Shown here: positions 16,197 through 24,529 of the stretch, one piece after another
Layout of the letters: each line of letters begins with the position of its first letter
Position numbering within the stretch: position 1 is the first letter of the stretch
Assembly (NCBI GenBank): GCA_947626465.1
Contig: CANQSI010000001.1
Location: 19,006 to 83,005, forward strand
Reading direction: 5' to 3'
From: an uncultured Atopobiaceae bacterium
GTDB taxonomy: Bacteria > Actinomycetota > Coriobacteriia > Coriobacteriales > Atopobiaceae
Length of the DNA stretch: 64,000 bases
Program-made: the position numbers and the translations under genes
The notes under the pieces: model-generated
What the model was told of the DNA's origin: nothing
The model's database searches: none
The model's input: only the letters and a program-made list of their open reading frames with translations

Positions 16197-17062
16197 TCGC
16201 GCTCGAGGGCGCCCCGGTGGCACGCGCGCTGAACGATGCCTCGCGCGTGCGCCTTGCGCGGCTCGCGCTCGAGGGCATGCAGGCGAAGCTCTTCATCGTG
16301 CGCGTAGGACACGACGATTCCGATACCGCCTACCTGCGGGGAATTTCCCGCGCCGCCGAAACGAGTGGCCTTTCCGTGGAACTCGCGGAGCTTGAGGCCT
16401 CCATTCCCCAGGCAGAGCTCGACTCGCTGCTCGGCGACCTCTCCGCGGATCCCGAAGTCTCGGGAATCCTCTTGCTTAGGCCCCTGCCAGAGGGCCTTTC
16501 GGAGCAGGGGGCGGCGCGGATGATCGCTCCCGAGAAGGACGTCGACGCCATGGGCGAGCGCGCGCTCGCCCAGCTCTTCTCCGGGCGCGACGATGGCTTC
16601 GCTCCGGCTACCGCGAAGGCCGTGCTCGAGCTCCTCGACTTCTACGGATACGACGTTGGCGGGCGCGTGGGATGCGTGCTCGGACGCTCGACGGTGGTGG
16701 GAAGGCCGCTCCAGGCGCTTCTCACCGCCCATGACGCCACCGTCACGCTCTGCCACTCGAAGACCCCCGCCACAGACGAGATCTGTCGCGCAAGCGAGTT
16801 CATCGTCTCCTGCGTTGGCGTGCCGGGTTTCGTGACGCCCGAGATGGTGGCCCCTGGCACCTGGGTGGTGGACGTGGGCATCAACGTCATGGAAGATGGA
16901 TCGCTCGTGGGCGATGTGGCGAAGGACGTGGTCGAGGTGGCCGAGGCGCTCACGCCCGTTCCGGGAGGCGTGGGCGCGGTGACGGCGGCGACGCTCGTCT
17001 CGCAGGTGGTGCACGCTGCCGAGCAGCAAGCACGCACGAGAAGGGGAGAGACCCATGGGTGA
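16193..17062 (+). CDS. folD: FolD-like methylene-THF dehydrogenase, cyclohydrolase residues missing
   Basis: A 289-residue FolD-family protein. The Rossmann half is intact: VLGRSTVVGRPLQALL, TVTLCHSKTP, VVDVGINVMEDGS and TPVPGGVGAVTAATL, supporting NAD(P)-dependent 5,10-methylene-THF dehydrogenase. In the folate site the usual YVxxKxK reads Tyr-Leu-Arg-Gly-Ile-Ser-Arg, so the catalytic Lys is Ile51. The usual VQLPLP reads LLRPLP, so Gln is Leu95. The Asp of KDVD remains (Asp118). In human MTHFD1 the matching Lys56 and Gln100 are needed for cyclohydrolysis. I infer a dehydrogenase-only FolD paired with FchA. The start is GTG 16193, overlapping the fchA stop. Confidence 0.92.
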   Translation: MIALEGAPVARALNDASRVRLARLALEGMQAKLFIVRVGHDDSDTAYLRGISRAAETSGLSVELAELEASIPQAELDSLLGDLSADPEVSGILLLRPLPEGLSEQGAARMIAPEKDVDAMGERALAQLFSGRDDGFAPATAKAVLELLDFYGYDVGGRVGCVLGRSTVVGRPLQALLTAHDATVTLCHSKTPATDEICRASEFIVSCVGVPGFVTPEMVAPGTWVVDVGINVMEDGSLVGDVAKDVVEVAEALTPVPGGVGAVTAATLVSQVVHAAEQQARTRRGETHG

Positions 17063-17813
17063 GGAACGCCAGAGCGTACATGCGATATTCGACGAGCTTG
17101 TCGCGCGCAAGAGCGTGCGTGCCTTCGAGGATCGAGAGATCCCAAAGGACGTGCGATCGAGGATCCTCGAAGCGGCCTTCCAAGCCCCCACAGCCGGAAA
17201 CCAGCAGCTCTACAGCATCATCGATGTGCACGATCAGCAGGTGAGGGAGCGGCTCGCCGAGCTCTGCGACCACCAGCCCTTCATCGCGAAGGCGAAGATG
17301 GTGCTCGTGTTCGTGGCGGATTGCGAGAAGTGGCATGCGGCCTACGAGGAGGCGGGCATCGATGCGCGCCCCGCAGGCCCGGGGGACTTGCTCCTCTCCT
17401 TCGCCGATGCGGCGATCGCCGCGCAAAACGCGGTGGTGGCCGCCTGGGCGGAAGGCGTGGGCTCGTGCTACATAGGCGACGTGCTCGAGCGATACGAGGC
17501 CATGCGCGAGCTCCTGAGGTTGCCTTGCCAGGCGATGCCCGCGGTGATGCTCGTCTTCGGCTATCCCACCGAGCAGCAAAAGCGCCGTCCCAAGCCGCTC
17601 CGCATGCCGTCGGATTGCGTCGTGATGCGTGATGCCTACCAGCCGCTTTCCGGCGAGAAGCTTCGCGAGATGCTCGCCTCGCGCCTCGGGACGAAGGGCT
17701 TTGAGGAATGGGTGCGCGCATTCCACGACCGCAAGTACGCCTCGGCCTTCGCCGCGGAGATGAATCGCTCAGCGGCTTGCTACCTCGAGGCGTTCGGGGA
17801 GCGCGAGGGATAG
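17055..17813 (+). CDS. Nitroreductase-family flavoprotein (NAD(P)H-dependent FMN oxidoreductase)
   Basis: A 252-residue nitroreductase-like protein, expected to be a cytoplasmic FMN homodimer that reduces nitro compounds, quinones or flavins. It opens with the family pattern ARKSVRAFEDREIP and has AFQAPTAGNQQLYSI (FMN contact region) and AAIAAQNAVVAAWAEGVGSC. The tail near residues 170-215 with KRRPKPLRMP resembles the NfsA/FRP-type extension. The start ATG 17055 has GGGGAGA upstream and overlaps the folD end by eight bases. The physiological substrate cannot be told from sequence. Confidence 0.88.
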   Translation: MGEERQSVHAIFDELVARKSVRAFEDREIPKDVRSRILEAAFQAPTAGNQQLYSIIDVHDQQVRERLAELCDHQPFIAKAKMVLVFVADCEKWHAAYEEAGIDARPAGPGDLLLSFADAAIAAQNAVVAAWAEGVGSCYIGDVLERYEAMRELLRLPCQAMPAVMLVFGYPTEQQKRRPKPLRMPSDCVVMRDAYQPLSGEKLREMLASRLGTKGFEEWVRAFHDRKYASAFAAEMNRSAACYLEAFGEREG

Positions 17814-17864
17814 GCGCGCCTTTCGGGCAAGAGTGGCGCCCCAAAGCGCTAGGCTTTTGGCCCC

Positions 17865-18719
17865 ATGAGCTCAATTTCTTCGCACATACGTCGCGCGCTT
17901 CCCTACGCGGCGCCCATCATGGCCGGCTACGTGGCCATTGGCATCCCCTGCGGTATCCTCGAAGCCGAGGTGGGTATCGCGCCGTGGATGGCGTTCGTGT
18001 TCTCCGCCACCTTCTACTCGGGCGCGGGGCAGTTCATGCTCTCCAACCTCTGGCTTGCCGGGCAGCCCCTCCTCGCCATCGCCGCGTCGATCTCCTTCGT
18101 GAACTTGCGCCAACTCCTCTATTCGGCGGCCTTCGCCCCGAGGTTCCAGAAGGTGAAGCGCTGGCTTGCGGCGCTCTTCGCCCTCACCGTGACCGACGAA
18201 TCGTTCGGGGTGAACCTCGATCGCTTCGCCCAAAGCGAGGAGAGGGCGGTTTGCCCTGGCGATCCTGAAGCACGTCCGTGGGACGCCGCGGATGCCACCT
18301 GCGTGAACCTGCTTTCCATGAGCGCGTGGGCCACGGCGAACTTCGTAGGAGGGCTCGTCGGGAGCGCGCTTGCCATCCCCACCGCGGTGGCCTCCTTCGC
18401 CATGACGGCGATCTTCATCTGCCTCCTCTTCGGACGTTCCTTCACCTCGACCACCATCGTGGTGGGCGTGGTGTCGGCGGCGATGGTGGTGCTCATGAAG
18501 GCGGTGGGGCTCGAGCAGCCGGCGATCATCGTGGGCGCGGTGTGCGGGGTGGCAGCGGGATGCGCCTTTGCCGCCCTCACCCATGACCAGCCAATCGTTC
18601 CCGAGACGCCGGGCGAGGCCGTGGCCGACGATGCGGCCTATGCAGCGCATCTGATGGATGCCGAGCGCCTCGAGGCGGCAGAGGATGCCATGGGGGAGGT
18701 GGATGATGAGCTTCGCTGA
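17865..18719 (+). CDS. azlC: Branched-chain amino acid exporter large subunit AzlC family
   Basis: A 284-residue integral membrane protein of the AzlC/YgaZ family, the large subunit of a two-gene exporter for branched-chain amino acids or related compounds. Membrane segments are evident from IMAGYVAIGIPCGI onward, and the family motif region FSATFYSGAGQFM is at about residues 46-58. A hydrophilic acidic tail (about residues 240-284) is longer than usual. The ATG at 17865 has no obvious Shine-Dalgarno site, so a leaderless or different start is possible. The small partner azlD overlaps its 3' end. Confidence 0.88.
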   Translation: MSSISSHIRRALPYAAPIMAGYVAIGIPCGILEAEVGIAPWMAFVFSATFYSGAGQFMLSNLWLAGQPLLAIAASISFVNLRQLLYSAAFAPRFQKVKRWLAALFALTVTDESFGVNLDRFAQSEERAVCPGDPEARPWDAADATCVNLLSMSAWATANFVGGLVGSALAIPTAVASFAMTAIFICLLFGRSFTSTTIVVGVVSAAMVVLMKAVGLEQPAIIVGAVCGVAAGCAFAALTHDQPIVPETPGEAVADDAAYAAHLMDAERLEAAEDAMGEVDDELR

Positions 18720-19038
18720 ATTCGGAATCCTCTACGCCATCCTCATGGCCACCATGGCGCTCTCGAGGTGCGTTCCGCTCTTCGCTTTAAGGGGGCGCGA
18801 GCTTTCGGCACGCGTGGTTGCGGTCCTCGACCTCATTCCCGTGGCGGCGTTCTCCGCGCTTGTGGCGAACGATCTCTTCCAGCCCGCCACGTGGACATCG
18901 GGAAGCGTCTGGCAGGCGCTCGTGCCGCTCATCGCCGCGGGAGGCGTGGTGGCTATCGCCAGGCGCACGGGCTCCCTCATCATGTGCGCCGTCGCCGGGC
19001 TCGTCTTCTACCTCGTACTGGGGGCCATTGCGCTCTGA
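18706..19038 (+). CDS. azlD: Branched-chain amino acid exporter small subunit AzlD family
   Basis: A 110-residue, four-helix membrane protein (YgaH/AzlD type). The hydrophobic segments run from FGILYAILMATMALSR through AVAGLVFYLVLGAIAL. It is the small partner of the upstream AzlC. I chose ATG 18706, six bases after GGAGG; the adjacent ATG at 18703 is nearly equivalent. The gene overlaps the azlC end by 14 bases, implying coupled translation and stoichiometric assembly. Confidence 0.86.
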   Translation: MSFAEFGILYAILMATMALSRCVPLFALRGRELSARVVAVLDLIPVAAFSALVANDLFQPATWTSGSVWQALVPLIAAGGVVAIARRTGSLIMCAVAGLVFYLVLGAIAL

Positions 19039-19149
19039 GGGCCACGCGCATTCGATCAACGCGATTGAGCAGGCGCGGGAAGTCCTCTCTGCCGTAGGAT
19101 TGCCTTGTCCGCATGTGCCCTTAGGGCCTTATGAGAGAGGCAGGCTTCC

Positions 19150-20313
19150 ATGGCCAATCGCATCGTCCTCAACACCATCTCCTACCACGGCGAAGGCGCC
19201 CTGAACGAGCTCGTGGGCGAGCTTGATCGCAATGGCAAGAAGAAGGTCTTCGTGTGCACCGACCCCGACCTCGTGAAGTTCGGCGTCGCCAAGAAGGTCA
19301 CCGACATCCTCGACGACGCAGCGGTGGACTACGAGGTCTTCCAGGACGTGAAGCCGAACCCCACGATCGAGAACGTGCAGGCGGGCGTGGCGGCCTTCGA
19401 GGACTCCGGCGCCGACTGCATCATCGCGCTCGGCGGCGGGAGTGCCATGGACACCGCGAAGGCCATCGGCATCATCGTGACGAACCCCGAGTTCGCCGAC
19501 GTGCGCTCGCTCGAGGGCGTCGCGCCGACGCAGCACCACGCGGTCTTCACCATCGCCATCCCCACCACCTCCGGCACCGCCGCCGAGGTGACGATCAACT
19601 ACGTGATCACCGACGTCCAGAAGAAGCGCAAGTTCGTGTGCGTGGACACCAATGACATCCCCGAGGTGGCCATCGTCGATCCCGCGATGATGGCCTCCAT
19701 GCCCGTGGGCCTCACCGCGGCGACCGGCATGGACGCGCTCACGCACGCCATCGAGGGCTACACCACGAAGGCCGCGTGGGAGATCCCCGATATGTTCCAC
19801 CTCGAGGCCATCCGCCTCATCTCCGAGCACCTCCGCGATGCGGTGGCCGAGGCCAAGAGCGGAGTCCCGGGCTCCGGGCGTGCGGGCATGGCGCTCGCCC
19901 AGTACATCGCGGGCATGGGCTTCTCGAACGTGGGCCTCGGCATCGCGCACTCCATGGCACACACCCTCGGTGCGAACTACGACACGCCGCACGGCGTGGC
20001 CTGCGCGATCATGCTTCCCCACGTGATGGCCTACAACGCCGACTCCACGGGCGAGCGCCTGCGCGAGGTCGCGCGTGCGATGGGCGTGTCGGGCGTCGAC
20101 GAGATGTCCATCGAGGACGCCCGCGAGGCTGCCGTGGACGCCGTCCGCCAGCTCGGCGAGGACGTGGGCATCCCCACGGTCGTGGACGGGCTCGTGGAAG
20201 ACGACCTCGATCGCCTCGTGGCCGACACGCTCGCCGACGCGTGCGCGCCCGGAAACCCGCGCGAGCCTACGGCCGAGGACGTGGAGATCCTCTTCCGCAA
20301 GGTCATGCCCTAA
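19150..20313 (+). CDS. fucO: Iron-containing alcohol dehydrogenase, FucO-like (lactaldehyde reductase)
   Basis: A 387-residue group III (iron) alcohol dehydrogenase. From memory it is very close to E. coli FucO: the stretches NPEFADVRSLEG, TAAEVTINYVITD and KFVCVD-ND/HDIP are shared almost word for word. The NAD loop is ALGGGSAMDTAKAIG (about residues 95-109). Iron ligands are the Asp and His of GMDALTHAIEG and two His within HSMAHTLGANYDTPHG. It would reduce L-lactaldehyde to 1,2-propanediol, recycling NADH. No fucose or rhamnose genes are adjacent, so the aldehyde may instead be a general fermentative one. The gene stands alone, with a terminator at 20341. Confidence 0.9.
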   Translation: MANRIVLNTISYHGEGALNELVGELDRNGKKKVFVCTDPDLVKFGVAKKVTDILDDAAVDYEVFQDVKPNPTIENVQAGVAAFEDSGADCIIALGGGSAMDTAKAIGIIVTNPEFADVRSLEGVAPTQHHAVFTIAIPTTSGTAAEVTINYVITDVQKKRKFVCVDTNDIPEVAIVDPAMMASMPVGLTAATGMDALTHAIEGYTTKAAWEIPDMFHLEAIRLISEHLRDAVAEAKSGVPGSGRAGMALAQYIAGMGFSNVGLGIAHSMAHTLGANYDTPHGVACAIMLPHVMAYNADSTGERLREVARAMGVSGVDEMSIEDAREAAVDAVRQLGEDVGIPTVVDGLVEDDLDRLVADTLADACAPGNPREPTAEDVEILFRKVMP

Positions 20314-20340
20314 GGCATCGCGCCCCTACGACGCACAAGG

Positions 20341-20376
20341 AAGGACCGCACCCCGATCTCGGGATGCGGTCCTTTT
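20341..20376 (+). terminator. Intrinsic terminator between convergent fucO and APC transporter genes
   Basis: AAGGACCGCA pairs with TGCGGTCCTT and an inner CCCGA pairs with TCGGG (one mismatch between them), followed by TTTT on the plus strand. On the minus strand the tail is weaker (TTCCTT), so it may serve both genes but favours fucO. Confidence 0.85.
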
Positions 20377-20397
20377 CATGGGCGCTCGCGGAGGGGG

Positions 20398-22632
20398 TTA
20401 CGAGGCGCTTGGAGCGGGCGGGTCAGCGGGCTTGTCCGGACTTGGCGTCGCGTTCTTGGAAGCCTCAGGCGCGGACGGCTTGGGTGCGGGTGCCTCGGGT
20501 GCGGAGGAGGCGCTTCCATCCAAGCCTGCGGCCCTTCTGGCGTCCTCGGCCGCGGCCTTCGCGGCCTTGGCGGCGTCGCGCGCTTTGGCGAGCGCCTCGT
20601 CGGCCTTGGCCTCCTGTTTGAGCGCGGCGGAGGCGACGGCGAGTTCCTCGGCCTTGGCCTCGGCGTCCTTTGCCGCTTGGAGGGCGTCCTCGGGAAGCGT
20701 CGCGGCGGCCACCTCTTCCGCGGTTGCGGCGGGTACGTGCCTTCGCGGTATGGCCACCGCGGGTTGCGTGTCCTTTCCCTTCGGCTTCGCCACTGCGTCG
20801 ACGGTTTCCTGGAGCGGCTCGGGGACGGGCGTGGCGGTGACGGCGGTGCCGGCTTCCACTTTTTGCGCGGCCGTGGCGATGACGGCTTCCTTGCTCGCCT
20901 CGTGCGAGACGACGGGCTCGGGAGCGGGTGCTTCGTCGCCTTTGCCCTTTCCGAAGCGCTTTCCGCCCTTGTTGGAGCTATAGCCGGCGTACTGGGAGAG
21001 GTCGACGTGCGCGTCAGGCGACCACGGGTGCTTGATGGGAAGGCCCATCGGGTCCTGGCCCTGCGCAAGGACGTCGGCGGGGACGTTCGAGGTCACGCGA
21101 CCCGGCTTCTTCAGGCCTTCGATCTCCCAAGTGAAGGGGGACATCTCGTTCTTGGGGTCGACCCAGTTCTTCTTGCGGCTGATCGCGTAGATGCCGAAGG
21201 AGACGAGAAGGACGATCGCGGTGAGGGCGCAGACGATGATCACGTAGGTGGTGCCGGAGCCGATCTCGGCCTTGATCTGCGCGGGCGGGATGATCGAGAG
21301 GACGATGCCGAAGATCGAGGCAGCCGTGCCGACGCCGGCGACGATCCAGGCGCCCACCTTGCCACCGGGCACCACGAAGGAGCGCGGACGGTTCGGCTGC
21401 GTGTACTTCAGGCGGATGAATGCGATGAACATCAGCACGTAGTAGAGCATGTAGAGGATCGTGATGGCCTGCGTGATGAGGACGACGAAGCCCTCGATGT
21501 TGGGGAGCAAGAAGACGATGAAGGCGACGAGCGTCATGCCGCCGAGCTGCACGTACATGAGGCGGGACGGCATCCCGTTCTTGTTGGAGTTCTGCAGGAA
21601 CTTCGGCAGGAAGCCCGAGCGTCCCGCGTTGCCGAGCATCACCGAGGGGCCGGCGAGGTTCGTCACGAGGTTCGCGATCGTGGCGCCGAGGCCCATGTAG
21701 ACGAAGACCATGTAGAGCCATGGGATGCCTATGGTGGAGCCGAGGGTCTTGTACGTCGCGTAGAGCGTGTAGAGCACGTTGATCTGGTCGTTCGGGATGA
21801 CGGCCGCGATGATGAGCGTGCCGACCATGAAGATGATGAGCGCGAGGACCATCGAGATGACGATGGAGAGCGGGTAGGTCTTGCGCGGGTCCTTGATCTC
21901 CTTGATGTGGGCGGCGTTCATGTCGATGCCCGCGAAGGAGAAGAACACGCCGGCCGCGAGCGCGAGGGTGTTCATGCCCTCCCACTTCGGGATGAGGGAG
22001 TTCGTGTTGGGATCCTGCATGAACTCGATGGGGTGGCCCTGGCCGACGTAGACGAAGAACAGGATGATGATCACGGCGAGCGGGATGAAGGTGCCCACGA
22101 GCACGCCGTACTTGGTGAGCGGCGCAAAGGTCTTCACGCCCTTGGTGGCGAGCCAGCAGAGGAACCAATAGAACCCAAGCCAGCAGCACATGATCAAGAG
22201 CTCGTTCGAGGGGTGCTGGGCGAAGTTGACCGCCCAATCGAAGTCTGGCGTGAAGAACCCGATCGTGGCCGAGAAGCTCGCGACGCCGACGCCGAAGTTG
22301 AACGTCGTCTGGAACCAGAGCAGGAAGATGCAGACGAACGCCCACGCGGGGCCGATGCCTTCGCCGACCCACCTGAAGATGCCGCCGCGCTCGCTCCAGC
22401 CGCCTGCGAGTTCCGCCGCCACCAAGCCGGTGGGCAGGAAGAACACGAGGGCGCCGATGATGAAGTACGTCACCGAGGACAGGCCGTAGAACGACTGCTG
22501 CACGTCGTTCGCGAGGCCTGCGACCACGGTGACGTTCATCATCGTGAGTGCCGCGAGGGATATGTAATTCGTGCTTCTTGCGGTCGCTTGCTTCGCGACC
22601 GTACTGTCCGTGCCATGTTTCCTCAAGCTCAT
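20398..22632 (-). CDS. APC-superfamily amino acid transporter (glutamate:GABA antiporter-like) with long C-terminal tail
   Basis: A 744-residue membrane transporter. The first ~485 residues form about twelve hydrophobic segments. The early region AAELAGGWSERGGIFRWVGE resembles the GadC/AGT group of amino-acid antiporters. From about residue 485 to the end there is no membrane segment. The tail is hydrophilic, first Lys/Pro rich, then a helical Ala/Lys/Glu stretch (ALAKARDAAKAAKAAAEDAR), ending Pro/Ala/Ser rich. Such a tail is unusual for the family. The start is ATG 22632 with GAAGGAG upstream. The substrate cannot be fixed; glutamate, GABA or another amino acid are options. Confidence 0.85.
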   Translation of the reverse strand: MSLRKHGTDSTVAKQATARSTNYISLAALTMMNVTVVAGLANDVQQSFYGLSSVTYFIIGALVFFLPTGLVAAELAGGWSERGGIFRWVGEGIGPAWAFVCIFLLWFQTTFNFGVGVASFSATIGFFTPDFDWAVNFAQHPSNELLIMCCWLGFYWFLCWLATKGVKTFAPLTKYGVLVGTFIPLAVIIILFFVYVGQGHPIEFMQDPNTNSLIPKWEGMNTLALAAGVFFSFAGIDMNAAHIKEIKDPRKTYPLSIVISMVLALIIFMVGTLIIAAVIPNDQINVLYTLYATYKTLGSTIGIPWLYMVFVYMGLGATIANLVTNLAGPSVMLGNAGRSGFLPKFLQNSNKNGMPSRLMYVQLGGMTLVAFIVFLLPNIEGFVVLITQAITILYMLYYVLMFIAFIRLKYTQPNRPRSFVVPGGKVGAWIVAGVGTAASIFGIVLSIIPPAQIKAEIGSGTTYVIIVCALTAIVLLVSFGIYAISRKKNWVDPKNEMSPFTWEIEGLKKPGRVTSNVPADVLAQGQDPMGLPIKHPWSPDAHVDLSQYAGYSSNKGGKRFGKGKGDEAPAPEPVVSHEASKEAVIATAAQKVEAGTAVTATPVPEPLQETVDAVAKPKGKDTQPAVAIPRRHVPAATAEEVAAATLPEDALQAAKDAEAKAEELAVASAALKQEAKADEALAKARDAAKAAKAAAEDARRAAGLDGSASSAPEAPAPKPSAPEASKNATPSPDKPADPPAPSAS

Positions 22633-22775
22633 GGCTCGCTCCTTCAAACCGCGCCTTTCAGGCGCCCCTCCGAATGGGTAGTGCAATCTCTGAGAGGGTG
22701 CATACCCCCCATGTGGGGCGCGTATATCGTGGAAGCCGTGAACGGTTCGTTACCAAAACCCCAGCTCAGTAGATG

Positions 22776-22816
22776 AAAAGGGCAAGGCCCAAACCCACGT
22801 GCGCAGGGTTTGGGCC
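22776..22816 (-). terminator. Terminator-like hairpin after pepC
   Basis: A perfect 11-bp stem (22786-22796 with 22806-22816) has a 9-base loop. On the minus strand it is followed by TTGCCC and then TTTT. It lies 47 bases past the pepC stop. The U-run is a few bases away from the stem, so efficiency may be modest. The rest of the 230-base gap to the APC gene holds a small hairpin at 22651-22665 in the APC leader but no confident promoter. Confidence 0.55.
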
Positions 22817-22862
22817 AAGCGATGCGCTCAAGGAGCGAGCGCGGGAGGTGCGTTTAGGTGCG

Positions 22863-24206
22863 TTATGGCACGGGGTTGAACGTGCTCCAGTAGGGAAGCA
22901 CGACCGGCTCGGTGTCGAGGACGGCCAAGAGATCGTCGGGGAGGAGGTCCTTGCGGATGACGACCTCGTAGGTGTACTCGTCCATCCACTCGTCGTTCAT
23001 GATGAAGTAGCCGTTGAAGCCCACCTTCTGGCCGTGGGCCTCGGCGCCCCAGGAGTTCTCGACCTTCCACTTCGTGGGCTTGCCGTCGACGATGTCGACG
23101 CCGCCGAGCATCATGGCGTGGGTGGGCAGGCTCTCGCGCGCGAGGTAGCGCTCGGTCTTGTCCATCGTGTCCTTGATGCCGAAGAGGGTCTCGAGGTCGT
23201 AGAGGCCGATGGCCATGATGCCCTTGTAGCGGTCGGAGCTCTGCAGCACGTCGCAGCCGAACCACACCGGCTCGCCGTCCTCGAGCTGCTTGATTGCGAG
23301 GTCCTTCAAGACGTCCATCTCCACGTTCAGGTAGCGCACGGGCTCGGCGCCGGCGACCTCGTTTGCCATCTCGATCGTGAACATGCGGTTGTACGGGGTG
23401 GCATCGGTGGGGACGTTGGTCACGGCCACATACTCGCTCACGTCGTTGCAGTACTTCTTGTAGAACTCCTTGGCGGTGAGGCCGTAGTCGCCGTGGAAGT
23501 TGCCATCGGTGTCGCGATACTCGAAGTCGAACTTCTCAGGCGGCACGCCAAGGCACACGGCGCAGATCTTGTAGATGTCGCCGAGCATGGATTCCTTGGC
23601 CTGGGCGATCTCGTCTGCGCCCTTGCCATCGCGCACGAGCTTGCGAAGCTCGAGGGCGTCCTGGCGCATCTTACGGTTGAGGACCGTGTCCATCTCAGCG
23701 GAATCCATGGAGCAGGAGGTGTCGCCCATGGCGGTGAGCGGCATGACGCCGTACTTCTCGATCAGCGGGGCGATGATCGGCCAGTCGCCGCCGTCTTGCT
23801 GCGGGGTGGAGAGGAGGAAGGTCACGCGGCGGTCGTCGAGGGAGCTGTCGGCGCTCGCGATGATCTGGTCGTAGAAGAAGTTGGCCTTCTCGAGCTTGTC
23901 GAAGAAGAAGTTGTAGTTCTGGGAGAGCTGGAAGCTGCCCTTCTTGAGCTTGAGCTTCTTCTCGATGTCGATGCGCAGGGTGTTCAAGGCGGCGAACATC
24001 CAGCAGCGGCCGGACTGCTTTTGGTTCGCGACGGCCTCTTGGTCGACGTCGACGGAGAAGACGAAGCTCATCTCGTCGACGACGTTGTCATTTTGCGCGG
24101 AAGCCAAGATCCCGTTCCTGAAGACGGCGCGCTCAGTGGCCTGGCGCGTTTCGTCCTGCATAAACGAGTCCTTGAACTTCGCAAGCGTTTCCATATCGAG
24201 TGCCAT
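22863..24206 (-). CDS. pepC: C1B cysteine aminopeptidase (PepC / bleomycin hydrolase family)
   Basis: A 447-residue papain-fold aminopeptidase, usually a cytoplasmic hexamer that trims peptides. The catalytic Cys is in NQKQSGRCWMFAALNTLR (about residues 61-78), the His in PTHAMMLGGVD and the Asn in KWKVENSWG, as in PepC and bleomycin hydrolase. There is no signal peptide. The start is ATG 24206 with AAAGGACGAA upstream; the longer frame upstream is not family-like. The C-terminal residues normally control exopeptidase action; here the end is STFNPVP. It is monocistronic, between two divergent or opposite genes. Confidence 0.94.
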   Translation of the reverse strand: MALDMETLAKFKDSFMQDETRQATERAVFRNGILASAQNDNVVDEMSFVFSVDVDQEAVANQKQSGRCWMFAALNTLRIDIEKKLKLKKGSFQLSQNYNFFFDKLEKANFFYDQIIASADSSLDDRRVTFLLSTPQQDGGDWPIIAPLIEKYGVMPLTAMGDTSCSMDSAEMDTVLNRKMRQDALELRKLVRDGKGADEIAQAKESMLGDIYKICAVCLGVPPEKFDFEYRDTDGNFHGDYGLTAKEFYKKYCNDVSEYVAVTNVPTDATPYNRMFTIEMANEVAGAEPVRYLNVEMDVLKDLAIKQLEDGEPVWFGCDVLQSSDRYKGIMAIGLYDLETLFGIKDTMDKTERYLARESLPTHAMMLGGVDIVDGKPTKWKVENSWGAEAHGQKVGFNGYFIMNDEWMDEYTYEVVIRKDLLPDDLLAVLDTEPVVLPYWSTFNPVP

Positions 24207-24529
24207 GGTTCGTCCTTTCTCGCCGTGGGGCCGGCCAATCCGGCCCCTGTAAACTGGCACGAGCCTTAGACGGCGGGAGACGAAGGACAGCCATCGCCTG
24301 CACAAGACCGTGTTCAGTCCGTCTACTGAGTGCCCCGAATCGAAGGTCGCGAAACAGGAAGGGGGCCTTTGGACCCGCGGATGGCGAGACCTCTACACAA
24401 CCTTCACGGATGTATGTCGTGCGTGGAAAAGATGGCTACACTACGGGCGGTCGTTCCCGTCAAATGCGGGAACAGCACGCGAAACGCACCGGGAATGCAG
24501 CAGCAACGACGCTAAAACGGGAGATTGAC
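24207..24529. other. Divergent intergenic region pepC / polysaccharide deacetylase
   Basis: These 323 bases hold the pepC ribosome binding site at one end and the GGGAG site of the deacetylase gene at the other. A weak candidate -10 (TACACT, 24437-24442) faces the deacetylase gene without a good -35. Plus-strand frames are open here but lack coding character and any recognisable protein. I see no riboswitch, repeat or RNA gene. Confidence 0.5.

Noticed and set aside
24310..24529. Small overlapping plus-strand frames between pepC and the deacetylase gene
   Set aside because: They lack ribosome binding sites, have atypical composition and match no family; they look like chance frames in a GC-rich gap.
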